From contig CAJUDQ010000008.1 of the NCBI GenBank assembly GCA_910585215.1, positions 1 to 64,000 on the forward strand: a stretch of DNA of 64,000 nt, given 5' to 3'. This DNA is from an uncultured Lachnospiraceae bacterium. Its GTDB lineage: Bacteria > Bacillota > Clostridia > Lachnospirales > Lachnospiraceae. Below are positions 35,037 through 44,248 of this stretch, one piece after another; positions within the stretch are counted from its first letter, which is position 1, and every line of letters starts with the position of its first letter. The notes below the pieces were generated by a model, which ran no database searches, was not told the DNA's origin, and was given only the letters and a program-made list of their open reading frames with translations. Made by a program: the position numbers and the translations under genes.

Positions 35037-36965
35037 TTATTGCAAAATCATACTTGTTCTGTCGATTACTTCCTGTACCCTGTTTGCAATCTCTGATACC
35101 TTCAGCATTGTTTCCTGTATGCCTCTGCCCTTATCGGAAGACAGATTCACATTGTCTATTGTTGTGTTTACCACCTTCATCAGCTCCGCAATTTCATTGT
35201 TAAAATTTTCCACTACAACATTTACCTTGTCAATCGCCTGATGAATCCCTTGGTCATTCTCCTTTGCGCTTCCCACAGATGCCTTTGAATTTTCCGACAA
35301 TTCTCTGATATTTGTCGCTACCACGGAAAATCCTCTTCCTACTTCTCCTGCTCTTGCCGCCTCAATTGCTGCATTTAATGAAAGCAGATTTATCTTTCCT
35401 GCTATTTTTTCCACATCCTGTGTCATCTGATTATATTTTTGAATATTTTGATTAATATCCTTCATGGAATCCACAATATTCTGATTCAGCGTATTTAATT
35501 CTCCCATATGCTCCACAACAGTTCCCATATTGTCTGTACTGTTCTGTCCTGATTCCCAGATTTGGGCCGCCTGCTCCTTTACCAGCAGAATATTATCTGT
35601 AAGTTCTCCAAAAATCGTCAAAAGCTCCTGATTCATTGAGAGTACTTCTGTATTTACCTCCGCTACCTTCTGGCGCTCCTTACGGACCATTTTCATCATA
35701 TACTGATTGCAGTTTTCCTTTTCATTAATTCCCCTCGCCAGTGCTGCTGCCATCTCACGGCACGATGCATATCCACATGCATGACAGTCAAAGTTTCGCT
35801 CTGTATCCGTATATTTTTCCATTTCCTGATAAGACTGTTCTATCATCTTTTCAGACACCTTGATTCTCTGTACATTGTGTGGTCTATACTGCCGTATAAA
35901 ATCCTCCAGCTTCAGATTTTTGTCAAAATCTGCAAACTGTTTATCCACACCCTTTTTGGTCATATTTGCTCGACGAACTTTTCTGGCATAAGTTTCCACA
36001 TGATGCATAATATCATTCATCTCAAACCGCTGATAATGAACTCCTGTCGCTGGACCCCCATTGCATCCTGTCTCACAGTTCAGCACATCAAACACATCCG
36101 GCAAAAACTCCTGTTTCTGGTCCAGATAAAGGTCCAAATCATGATACAGCCTGTTTGCTCCTTCCGAGGTAATTACTTCCATTTCAGGATTGTGAATCAG
36201 AAGATTTTTCATCAGTCCGCCCGGCTTTGGATAAATCGCTCCCTCCAATCCCTGATATTCATCAAATTCAAATTCACTGTATATTTTTATTTTCGGAAGC
36301 TCCACTCCTGTTTTTTCAAAGTACGTTTTTAAATGTGCCATTGTAACATTGTAATCAATCAGTCCTGTTTCATGAAATTCATCTACCTTTGCGATACAAG
36401 GTGACAAAGCGGCTATTTTTCCCTTAAATCCCAGCACTTTCTTAATATAAACCGCCAGACATGCCATCGGGCTGTGTACTGGTGACAGATTTTTCAGAAG
36501 TTCCGGCTTATGGCGCAACACATAATTTACCACTGCCGCACATGGCTGTGAAATCAGCTTCGCACCCGAATGAGCCTGAAGATATCTGATATGCGCCCAT
36601 GTACAGATATCCGCACCATAGGATACATCATAAATCTTTTCGATTCCCTGATTTCTAAGCCACTGCAGAACATGTCGCCAGTTTCCGTCAAACGCAATCT
36701 TTATCGAAGGCGCCGCAATCACTGCAATTTCCTTTTTCGCTTTCAAATCCTCCAGAAATGCATCAATATCATCTTCAAAGCTACGGGAGCCATGTGAGCA
36801 GGTGCGGATACATTCTCCGCAGCGAATACATTTCTCATCGTCAATCAGAATACGAAGCTTTCCTTCTTCATCTTTTCTGGCAATATTTGCATCCTCCACT
36901 GGACAGGCACGCACACATGCATTACAACCTACACATTTATCCTTATCTACATTAATAACACTCAT
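35037..36965 (-). CDS. Ferredoxin/[FeFe]-hydrogenase-like/chemoreceptor chimera (copy 1)
   Basis: A 642-aa soluble protein. Order of parts: two 4Fe-4S ferredoxin motifs (CVGCNACVRACP, CIRCGECIRTC); a hydrogenase-like domain with degenerate H-cluster motifs (ISQPCAAVV for L1, LSPCIAKV for L2, CETGCNGG for L3); an extra Fe-S motif CHACGYASCREMAAALARG near residue 395; a coiled coil; and a chemoreceptor signalling tip with LLSLNAAIEAARAGEVGRGF. The L1 double Cys is lost, so it is probably a redox or H2 sensor rather than a catalyst. The ATG at 36965 matches the homologous start at 39985, although its GGAGG is 14 nt away; an ATG 21 nt upstream is possible. It follows the GH42 gene. Confidence 0.82.
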   Translation of the reverse strand: MSVINVDKDKCVGCNACVRACPVEDANIARKDEEGKLRILIDDEKCIRCGECIRTCSHGSRSFEDDIDAFLEDLKAKKEIAVIAAPSIKIAFDGNWRHVLQWLRNQGIEKIYDVSYGADICTWAHIRYLQAHSGAKLISQPCAAVVNYVLRHKPELLKNLSPVHSPMACLAVYIKKVLGFKGKIAALSPCIAKVDEFHETGLIDYNVTMAHLKTYFEKTGVELPKIKIYSEFEFDEYQGLEGAIYPKPGGLMKNLLIHNPEMEVITSEGANRLYHDLDLYLDQKQEFLPDVFDVLNCETGCNGGPATGVHYQRFEMNDIMHHVETYARKVRRANMTKKGVDKQFADFDKNLKLEDFIRQYRPHNVQRIKVSEKMIEQSYQEMEKYTDTERNFDCHACGYASCREMAAALARGINEKENCNQYMMKMVRKERQKVAEVNTEVLSMNQELLTIFGELTDNILLVKEQAAQIWESGQNSTDNMGTVVEHMGELNTLNQNIVDSMKDINQNIQKYNQMTQDVEKIAGKINLLSLNAAIEAARAGEVGRGFSVVATNIRELSENSKASVGSAKENDQGIHQAIDKVNVVVENFNNEIAELMKVVNTTIDNVNLSSDKGRGIQETMLKVSEIANRVQEVIDRTSMILQ

Positions 36966-36995
36966 TTTATACTGTTCTTCCTCCATAAAGCAATT

Positions 36996-39092
36996 TTACG
37001 ATTCTTTCTGAATCTCTATAATATCATATCCATATTTCTCCAAATGAAGAGTCTGTGTCATGGCTTCCCCTGCGATTTTTTCCCCGCTTATCAGGCTGAC
37101 AGGTGAACTGTTCCTAACACTATCTTCAAGCTCTATTTCCTGTGGACCTTCACTGTAATTCATAAAAAACAGATATTCTTTATCCTCACTGCAGCGTCTG
37201 GTTATAGAAACTCCCTTTTTCATTTCTTTTACCGGCGGTGTCGAAATACCAATTGTTTTTACTAATGAATGATAAAATTCCTGAAGAAAATCATCCTCTG
37301 TCCGTGTGGCAATATAATAACAGGTTCCCTTTCCATACGAATGTTTTGTGACAGCCGGCATTCCCTTATAAAAATCATCTCCATAGCATGCAATTACCTC
37401 TGTTCCTTCTTTCGCATGAATAATTTCACAAAAATCTCTGCATTTATAAGAAGTATTTTTAAAATATTTGGCATATTCCTCTTTTACCTGTATCTGATTT
37501 ACATCTGTACCATATAAAGGGTCTATTTCCTCTGCCCAGATACCTGCTGCCTCCATCAGTCCGTCTCCCGGAAAACCGCCCATAAAGCAGCGGTCTGTCT
37601 CATCTACATTTCCAGTGCAGTAGGTAAATACTACATTTCCGCCATTATATATGTATTTTTTGATTCGTTCCGCCGTTTGGGGCTTCAGCATATAAAGCAT
37701 TGGAGCTACCACCAGCTTATAGCCGGTCAGTTCCTGCGTCATATCATTCACATCTGTGGAAATTCCCATATTCCAGAATGCCCTGTGATGCTTTTTACAG
37801 GTCTGCTCATAATTTCTTCTATCATTCAACCCCTGAAGATTATCAATTGCCCATCGGTTTTCCCAGTCATAAATAACTGCTACCTCTGTATCCGGAGATG
37901 TACCCACAATCTTATCCAGCTTTTTTAAATTTTCACCAAGCTTCGCCACCTCACGAAATACCCTTGTATCTTCCTTTCCATAGTGGTCTACCACTGCCCC
38001 GTGAAATTTTTCACTTGCTCCGCGGCCTTTTCTCCACTGAAAATACTGTACACTGTCTGAACCATGTGCAACTGCCTGTATAGACGCCAGTTCATGTACT
38101 CCCGGTCTTTTTAACTTACATACCCTCTGCCAGTTTACCTGACTTGGTGTGCTTTCCATAAGAAGAAACGGTTTGTGCTTTAAAGAACGGTTTAAATCAT
38201 GAAGAAATGCTGTCCTTGCCGCAGTATCTGCAAAGGATTCATAATCATTATGCCAGTCCGGATAGCTGTCCCATGACACAACATCAATATACTTTGACAA
38301 ATACCACTGGTCAAATCCCGGAAATGTTCCCATAAGATTTGTAGTAACCGGAATATCCGGTGTAATTTCTTTTAACGGTCTTATTTCATTTTTCATAAAC
38401 TCTGTTGTCTGATAAGTAACAAAGCGCATCCAGTCAATGTTCAGTCCATGAATTTCCATTTCTCCATGTGGACATGGAGATTCAATTTCGTCAAAATCTG
38501 AAAACTCATGACTCCAGAATCTTGTCCACCATCTGCTGTTCAACTCATGAATATCATTGTGATACCTGTTTTTCAGCCATTCCCGAAAAGCATTCTGACA
38601 CAGTGGACAATGACATTCTCCTCCATATTCGTTGGATATATGCCAGAGTTTTAAAGCTTTTCGTTTCCCATAACGCTCTGCCAGCATCTTATTCATCTGT
38701 GCAGTTTTTTCTCTGTAATATGGAGCTGTATAACAATGATTGTGTCTCTCTCCATGAAGATTTCTTGTACGGTCTGAGTTCATGCGAAGCACCTCAGGAT
38801 GATTTTTGTCCATCCATGCCGGTCTTGCCCCTGAAGGGGTAGCCAGAAATGCACCGATTCCATTTGCTTCCAGCCGTTCAAAAAGCTCATCCAGCCATTC
38901 AAAGGTATAAACTCCCTCCTCCGGCTCCAGTGCTTTCCATGCAAAAATACCAATAGAAACAACATTGATACCGGCAAGCTTCATCAGTCTGACATCCTCC
39001 TTTAAAACTTCCGGCATATCAAGCCACTGGTCCGGATTATAATCTCCACCGTGAAGGATATGCGGCATATCCTTTATAATTGGTTCAAACAT
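36996..39092 (-). CDS. GH42 beta-galactosidase
   Basis: An intracellular glycosidase removing terminal beta-galactose, 698 aa. It starts with the family pattern ILHGGDYNPDQWLD. The acid/base Glu is in HISNEYGGECHCPLC, where the adjacent Cys residues are the zinc site of this family. The nucleophile Glu is in LLMESTPSQVNW. The C-terminal trimerisation and beta domains are full length. There is no signal peptide. GGAGATTTAT precedes the ATG. With no transporter nearby, the galactoside source is unclear; host or milk glycans would fit a gut organism. Confidence 0.93.
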   Translation of the reverse strand: MFEPIIKDMPHILHGGDYNPDQWLDMPEVLKEDVRLMKLAGINVVSIGIFAWKALEPEEGVYTFEWLDELFERLEANGIGAFLATPSGARPAWMDKNHPEVLRMNSDRTRNLHGERHNHCYTAPYYREKTAQMNKMLAERYGKRKALKLWHISNEYGGECHCPLCQNAFREWLKNRYHNDIHELNSRWWTRFWSHEFSDFDEIESPCPHGEMEIHGLNIDWMRFVTYQTTEFMKNEIRPLKEITPDIPVTTNLMGTFPGFDQWYLSKYIDVVSWDSYPDWHNDYESFADTAARTAFLHDLNRSLKHKPFLLMESTPSQVNWQRVCKLKRPGVHELASIQAVAHGSDSVQYFQWRKGRGASEKFHGAVVDHYGKEDTRVFREVAKLGENLKKLDKIVGTSPDTEVAVIYDWENRWAIDNLQGLNDRRNYEQTCKKHHRAFWNMGISTDVNDMTQELTGYKLVVAPMLYMLKPQTAERIKKYIYNGGNVVFTYCTGNVDETDRCFMGGFPGDGLMEAAGIWAEEIDPLYGTDVNQIQVKEEYAKYFKNTSYKCRDFCEIIHAKEGTEVIACYGDDFYKGMPAVTKHSYGKGTCYYIATRTEDDFLQEFYHSLVKTIGISTPPVKEMKKGVSITRRCSEDKEYLFFMNYSEGPQEIELEDSVRNSSPVSLISGEKIAGEAMTQTLHLEKYGYDIIEIQKES

Positions 39093-39167
39093 ATAAATCT
39101 CCTTTCCTCTTCCAAAATATTTATTATTTTATCATAGAAAACAGAGTACCACAAGAATTTTGTCAGA

Positions 39168-39228
39168 AAAAATACCGGCATTACATGTACAGTATCTTGA
39201 CGGAAAACCACTGTACATTTCATGCCGG
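39168..39228 (-). terminator. Terminator after the cotF pair
   Basis: CCGGCATTACATGTACAGT (39175-39193) pairs with ACTGTACATTTCATGCCGG (39210-39228) with two mismatches. On the minus strand the stem is followed by TATTTTTT, about 64 bp past the stop of the CotF-like gene. Confidence 0.75.
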
Positions 39229-39291
39229 CTGTATTTCATGAAATGAGAAATATTATCAAATAAAAAGACTGCTTCATTAATTACAGTCCGC

Positions 39292-39555
39292 CTATTTTAC
39301 ACACTGGCTGTACTGCTGTTTCAGCTCCTGAACCTTATCTTCCTGTGCTGTCGGTGTCGGATAAAGTCCCTGTTCATGCATCATATTAAATACATCCTGC
39401 TGAATCTGATGCTCCTGTCCCAGAATGTGCAGAAAAGTATTTCTTACCTCATCATGCACACACTCATTTGAAAAAGTATTAAATGCATTTGTAGCCGCTT
39501 TCTCTGCTGCCAGTGCATCTCCAAGTATTTCTTTTTCTGTATAAATTCCTGCCAT
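39292..39555 (-). CDS. CotF-like spore coat protein
   Basis: An 87-aa all-helical protein of the Coat F family: DALAAEKAATNAFNTFSNEC, then VRNTFLHILGQEHQIQQDVF and a C-terminal Tyr/Pro segment (MMHEQGLYPTPTA). Proteins of this ferritin-like helical family are coat components in Bacillus and are widespread in Clostridia. It is 12 bp after another small helical protein. GGAGGGAGCAAC precedes the ATG. Expression is presumably sporulation linked, but I cannot identify a mother-cell promoter. Confidence 0.82.
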   Translation of the reverse strand: MAGIYTEKEILGDALAAEKAATNAFNTFSNECVHDEVRNTFLHILGQEHQIQQDVFNMMHEQGLYPTPTAQEDKVQELKQQYSQCVK

Positions 39556-39567
39556 TGTTGCTCCCTC

Positions 39568-39753
39568 CTAAGATAATTTTGAATACAGCTCGTTAAAATG
39601 TCCCTGATGCATATTGGAAATATCCATCATTTTGCTCTTCAGCTCCATTGTCTCGGCATGCTCGGAAAGCATCTGGAACTTTTTGACCAGAAGGTCTTCT
39701 TCGCTTAATAAATCCTTCAGTGCAGATAATTCTCTTTCTGATAACTGTGTCAT
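39568..39753 (-). CDS. Small helical protein paired with CotF
   Basis: A 61-aa protein, predicted wholly helical (TQLSERELSALKDLLSEEDL, then MMDISNMHQGHFNELYSKL). The final helix resembles part of the CotF/ferritin-like pattern, and such a small gene commonly precedes cotF in Clostridia. AAGGAGGCAATACA precedes the ATG. It is probably the first gene of a two-gene spore coat operon. Confidence 0.75.
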   Translation of the reverse strand: MTQLSERELSALKDLLSEEDLLVKKFQMLSEHAETMELKSKMMDISNMHQGHFNELYSKLS

Positions 39754-39984
39754 TGTATTGCCTCCTTATATTGTATTGCCCTACTAGTATCTTCTGAAAA
39801 AAAGTTTTTATACTTTATCTTATAAATTATCAAAAGAACTTTTACTTGCAATCTTTCCCCGAAAAAGTTATAATAATTTTATCTAAATTTGTTGTGAATC
39901 GTACAATGAACAAAGTATATAATTTCAAAATTAAAATCAAAATTTAAAATCTTTAGCTTATCACGTAAAAAGGAGACAAATACA

Positions 39985-41919
39985 ATGAAATCTTTAGTTT
40001 TTACAAACGATAACTGTGTAGGCTGCAATAAGTGCATTAAGGCATGCGCCTGTATGGGCGCGAATATTGCGGACCAATATCAGGGACAGAATGTAATCAT
40101 GGTAGACGAAGAAAAATGCATTGCCTGCGGTGCCTGTATAGATGCCTGCGAGCATAATGCAAGAGAGTATCAGGATGATACAGAAAGATTTTTTGCAGAC
40201 CTTCAAAAAGGAGAACATATTTCACTTCTGATTGCACCAGCTTTTATGGCAAATTATCCCAAAGAGTACGAATCTGTGCTTGGGGGCTTAAAAAAGCTCG
40301 GAGTCAATCATATTATCAGTATTTCATTTGGAGCAGATATTACTACATGGGGTTATTTAAATTATATTACAAAATACAACTATAAGGGCGGAATTTCACA
40401 GCCCTGTCCGGCAGTGGTTCGATATATTGAACGCTATCAGCCGGAACTTCTTCCAAAGCTCTTTCCAGTGCACAGTCCTCTGATGTGCGGAGCTATTTAT
40501 GCCAGAAAATATATGAATATCACAGATAAATTCGCCTTTATAAGCCCCTGTATTGCTAAAAAATATGAAATCGACGATGTAAACTGTAATGGTTATGTTT
40601 CCTATAATGTCACTTTTGACCATCTGATGAAATACATAAGAGCAAACCATATTTCCGGTCCATCCTGCAAGGATGAAATTGAATATGGACTTGGTTCTAT
40701 TTACCCGACACCAGGAGGATTAAAGGAAAATATCTACTGGTTCTGTGGAGAAAGTGTTTTTATCCGTCAAATTGAAGGTGAAAAACACATGTATGAATTT
40801 CTTCAGAAAAATAAGAAGCGAATTATTGATGGAAGCACCCCTTATCTTTTTATCGATGCTCTGAACTGCTCTTCCGGCTGTCTATATGGAACTGCAGTAG
40901 AAGATTCCAAAATGGAAACGGATGACAATCTCTACAATCTTCTGGAAATCCGTGAAAAAAGCAAAAAGAACCACTCTCACAGCAGCTGGTCCCGCAAATT
41001 ATCACCAAAACAACGCCTTAAATTATTTAATAAACAGTTTGCACGGCTGGACTTGAATGATTTTATCCGTCATTACACAGACTGCTCTAAACTCTGCACG
41101 TATAAAGAGCCTTCTGCAAAAGAGCTTGATGAAATATTTTGCAGTATGGATAAAAATTCCCGCGAATCCAGAGAAATCAACTGTTCTAACTGTGGATATA
41201 ACAGTTGTGAAGATATGGCAAAAGCAATTTTTAACGGATTTAATCACAAGGAAAACTGCATTTTTTACTTAAAAAGACTGGCAGAACTGGAAAAAGAAAA
41301 AACACAGTATTATGCAAATGAATTAAATAAAGATAAACTGTCTGTAGAACAGCAGCATGAACGCATGATTTCTACAATCAATGAAATCAACAGGGTCTTT
41401 GAAAAATTTCATGTCTCTATTGAACAGATGGCAAAGGGAAATATGGAAAACGCTACAGAAAGCACTCATATATCACAGCAAATGCAAAATATCAGTTTCT
41501 TCTGTGAAAAGCTGCAAAATGCTCTGAATGAAATCACACTGCTCTTAGACGAGCTTACCGCAAATAATTCAGAAGTAGTTTCCATTGCATCCCAGACGAA
41601 TCTTCTGGCATTAAACGCCTCCATTGAGGCTGCCAGAGCCGGTGAAGCAGGAAAAGGCTTTGCTGTGGTTGCCGATGAAATTAATCATCTTGCACAAAAT
41701 TCAAAAGATACTGCACAGAGCAGCGATAAAAGCCAGAACAAAATCCAAAATGCCATTCAGGAAATTTTAAAGGAAGCATCTACTTTGATTACTATTGTAT
41801 CAACAGTAAATGACAGAACACAAAACCTTGCATCTGCGACACAGCAGATTGCGGCTTCTGTAGATATTCTGGCAGAAACCTCTGATACGATAAAACAGAG
41901 ACTAGAAGACCTGCGATAA
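39985..41919 (+). CDS. Ferredoxin/[FeFe]-hydrogenase-like/chemoreceptor chimera (copy 2)
   Basis: A 644-aa paralogue of the 35037-36965 protein, on the opposite strand. It has two ferredoxin motifs (CVGCNKCIKACACM, CIACGACIDAC), degenerate H-cluster loops (ISQPCPAVV, ISPCIAKK, LNCSSGC without the GG), the extra Fe-S motif CSNCGYNSCEDMAKA and a C-terminal signalling tip with LLALNASIEAARAGEAGKGF. There is no membrane span, so it would signal in the cytosol. AAAAGGAGACAAATACA gives a clear start. It has its own promoter region, and a 118-bp inverted repeat lies downstream. Confidence 0.85.
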   Translation: MKSLVFTNDNCVGCNKCIKACACMGANIADQYQGQNVIMVDEEKCIACGACIDACEHNAREYQDDTERFFADLQKGEHISLLIAPAFMANYPKEYESVLGGLKKLGVNHIISISFGADITTWGYLNYITKYNYKGGISQPCPAVVRYIERYQPELLPKLFPVHSPLMCGAIYARKYMNITDKFAFISPCIAKKYEIDDVNCNGYVSYNVTFDHLMKYIRANHISGPSCKDEIEYGLGSIYPTPGGLKENIYWFCGESVFIRQIEGEKHMYEFLQKNKKRIIDGSTPYLFIDALNCSSGCLYGTAVEDSKMETDDNLYNLLEIREKSKKNHSHSSWSRKLSPKQRLKLFNKQFARLDLNDFIRHYTDCSKLCTYKEPSAKELDEIFCSMDKNSRESREINCSNCGYNSCEDMAKAIFNGFNHKENCIFYLKRLAELEKEKTQYYANELNKDKLSVEQQHERMISTINEINRVFEKFHVSIEQMAKGNMENATESTHISQQMQNISFFCEKLQNALNEITLLLDELTANNSEVVSIASQTNLLALNASIEAARAGEAGKGFAVVADEINHLAQNSKDTAQSSDKSQNKIQNAIQEILKEASTLITIVSTVNDRTQNLASATQQIAASVDILAETSDTIKQRLEDLR

Positions 41920-41962
41920 ACAGCTTTTATTTATCCTGCACTTTCCAAACCCTGTATTTCAT

Positions 41963-42080
41963 ATAAAACAAAAAAGTGTTGCAAAAATAATCCAGATTAC
42001 AAAATACAGATACAAACTATGTTTTATATCTACATTCCCTTGCAGTTGAAGATTCTTTTGTAACACTCTCTTTGTTTTAT
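41963..42080. repeat. 118-bp inverted repeat between convergent genes
   Basis: ATAAAACAAAAAAGTGTTGC at the left pairs with a near-complementary right end (TAACACTCTCTTTGTTTTAT), arms of about 24 bp separated by ~70 bp. It lies between the copy 2 chimera (plus) and the ankyrin gene (minus). It may be a bidirectional terminator or a small non-autonomous element. Confidence 0.5.
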
Positions 42081-42105
42081 GGAAAACTTTTGTTCAGAAA
42101 ATCTT

Positions 42106-44238
42106 TTACATCATAAGCGAAAGTACTGCGTCATATCCGCGCTCTGCTGCCAGTTGTGCCGCGGTTATCCCTCTGTTATCCGCATGATGATAGTCTGCTC
42201 CTTTTTTTATAAGAAATCTGGCCACTTCCTGGTTTCCATATCTCAACGCTTCCAAAAGAGGGGTGCTCCCATATCTGTTTACAGCATTGACATCTGCTCC
42301 CGCGCGTACCAGTTCTTTTACAGTCCCTTTATAACATTGATACTGTGTGTGAATTAAAAGTGCCGTATCTCCATTCTGATTTACATGATTCACATCTGCT
42401 CCTTTTTCCAGAAAAACAGGAAGCACCTGAATCGTTGTATTGATATCGAGATATTGCAAAAGCATAAGAGGAGTAGTTCCATTATTATCTGCAATATCTA
42501 CAGAAGACAGAGCGCCAAGCACTTCTGCTATTTTTTCCCCTTTTCTCTCTTCTCGAAACCTTTTCTTTTTTACCGCATAATGTGCCGGTATTTCTCCATT
42601 GATATTCTGAATCGTATCGTCTGCTCCTGCTTCAATCAGAAATTTTACCACCTCTGCATTTCCATAACTGCATGCAAGGTGAAGCGGAGTATCTCCTGCT
42701 CCTGCTGGTTCATCCTGTGTAATATTGACATCCGCGCCCTTTTTTGTCATAACCTGAAGCATTTCCAGATGATTATTTTTGGCTGCTTCATGCATTGCAG
42801 TTACCCCTCTGTTATCTGTCTGCATCATGGATTCTGCCGAAAAAAATTCTGCGGCCTTTTCAAAATAATCATCTTTTTCTCCAAATAGCATGTTTCTCTT
42901 TTGAAGCGATGCAACCTGATTTGCGGGAGTTCTTCCATTTATAACTGCCCGATTCATGTCAATTCCCATATCTATAAACTTTTGAATTACCTTTACCCCA
43001 TAATTTCCACCAAGACAATAATCACGAATACATGTGACACTGCTGCCGCTGTAAACCGGCATGACAAAATCTATCCCTGCCTCATTGCACAGGTCAAGAA
43101 CCTGACATTTTTCATCTTCTAGAAGCCCGCTGTAAAGAATCCCCAAAATATTTTCCATTTCTTCATCATCATCTATATCTATTTCATTTATCAGCTTTTT
43201 TGCAAGCCAGAGAGCCATGCTGATTGTATCTCTTCTGTCTGATGAATATCCGGCAAATGCATTGCTGGTATATCTGCTAAGCGTTGCAGGTTCAATTTTT
43301 CCAGACTGAAAAAACTCTCTTAATGTTTTGTCATAATGTTCTGTTACATAATCTTTCGGAAACATTCCCGTTTTATCTGCAAGATTTTCTGCTTTGCTGT
43401 CGAGCAGCGCAATACAAAGCTCTGTATTCTGATACTGTACTGCCAGATGAAGAGGAGTTTGTCCTTCATGATTTTGTTTATTTAAAAGTTCTTTGTTCTG
43501 CATAAGCAGCAAAGCGGCAGTAATGTGATGATTTTTTATGGCTGTTATAAGAAGAGAATTTCCGTTGTTATCCACACGCCCGATATCTGCTCCTTTTTGC
43601 AGAAATACTTTTGTCAGAGCCCATGAATAATTGGAATCATTTCCATATAGCAGATATTCAAGCGGTGTCATTTTTTCACTGTCTTCTGCATTGATATCAC
43701 AGGAAAGCAATTCTGCAATCTGTTCTCTTGCAGAAATACTCTGCTTTCTGCATTCATATGGAATAACCAGATTTTTGATATAGCTTTTGGCCAGATAATG
43801 ACAGGCATTCCTTCCATTTTTGTCACAGAGAGAAGCATCTGCCCCTTTTTCAAGCAAAAGCTTTACCATAACAGGATTTCCCATATAACAGGAAAGCATA
43901 AGAGCTGTTGCATTTGTACAAATATCCTGAAAATTTCCCGTTCCCTCTGTTATGGTTTTATTTACATCTATTCCCTTTTCCAATGCCAGTTTGACTGCAT
44001 CAAAAAAATTATGCCAGACAAGCAGATGAAACAGAGTAAATCCAAAGCTCCCTACAGGTGTTATTAAAGTTTCTTTGTCGCATTGATTTACAAATTCTGT
44101 CACATGCTCTATTTCTTCTCTTGAAAATATATCATATCTTCTGAAATGTTCCTTATCTGTGTTCCACCAAGGAATATATTTATTTTGATTACTTTCACAT
44201 GACTGCACAAGCAGTTTTATCAGTTCATTTTCATTCAT
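42106..44238 (-). CDS. Large ankyrin-repeat protein
   Basis: A 710-aa cytosolic protein built mainly of ankyrin repeats (patterns such as GDTPLHLACSYGNAEVVKFL and TALLIHTQYQCYKGTVKELV). Repeats cluster at about residues 55-330 and 430-710; the segment around 340-430 is a divergent insert with DIDDDEEMENILG. There is no signal peptide or enzymatic domain. I start at the second ATG, with GAGGAAATGGT upstream, 10 bp after the stop of the smaller ankyrin gene. Last gene of the TetR-DUF4180-Ank-Ank operon. Binding partner unknown. Confidence 0.85.
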   Translation of the reverse strand: MNENELIKLLVQSCESNQNKYIPWWNTDKEHFRRYDIFSREEIEHVTEFVNQCDKETLITPVGSFGFTLFHLLVWHNFFDAVKLALEKGIDVNKTITEGTGNFQDICTNATALMLSCYMGNPVMVKLLLEKGADASLCDKNGRNACHYLAKSYIKNLVIPYECRKQSISAREQIAELLSCDINAEDSEKMTPLEYLLYGNDSNYSWALTKVFLQKGADIGRVDNNGNSLLITAIKNHHITAALLLMQNKELLNKQNHEGQTPLHLAVQYQNTELCIALLDSKAENLADKTGMFPKDYVTEHYDKTLREFFQSGKIEPATLSRYTSNAFAGYSSDRRDTISMALWLAKKLINEIDIDDDEEMENILGILYSGLLEDEKCQVLDLCNEAGIDFVMPVYSGSSVTCIRDYCLGGNYGVKVIQKFIDMGIDMNRAVINGRTPANQVASLQKRNMLFGEKDDYFEKAAEFFSAESMMQTDNRGVTAMHEAAKNNHLEMLQVMTKKGADVNITQDEPAGAGDTPLHLACSYGNAEVVKFLIEAGADDTIQNINGEIPAHYAVKKKRFREERKGEKIAEVLGALSSVDIADNNGTTPLMLLQYLDINTTIQVLPVFLEKGADVNHVNQNGDTALLIHTQYQCYKGTVKELVRAGADVNAVNRYGSTPLLEALRYGNQEVARFLIKKGADYHHADNRGITAAQLAAERGYDAVLSLMM

Positions 44239-44248
44239 ACCATTTCCT

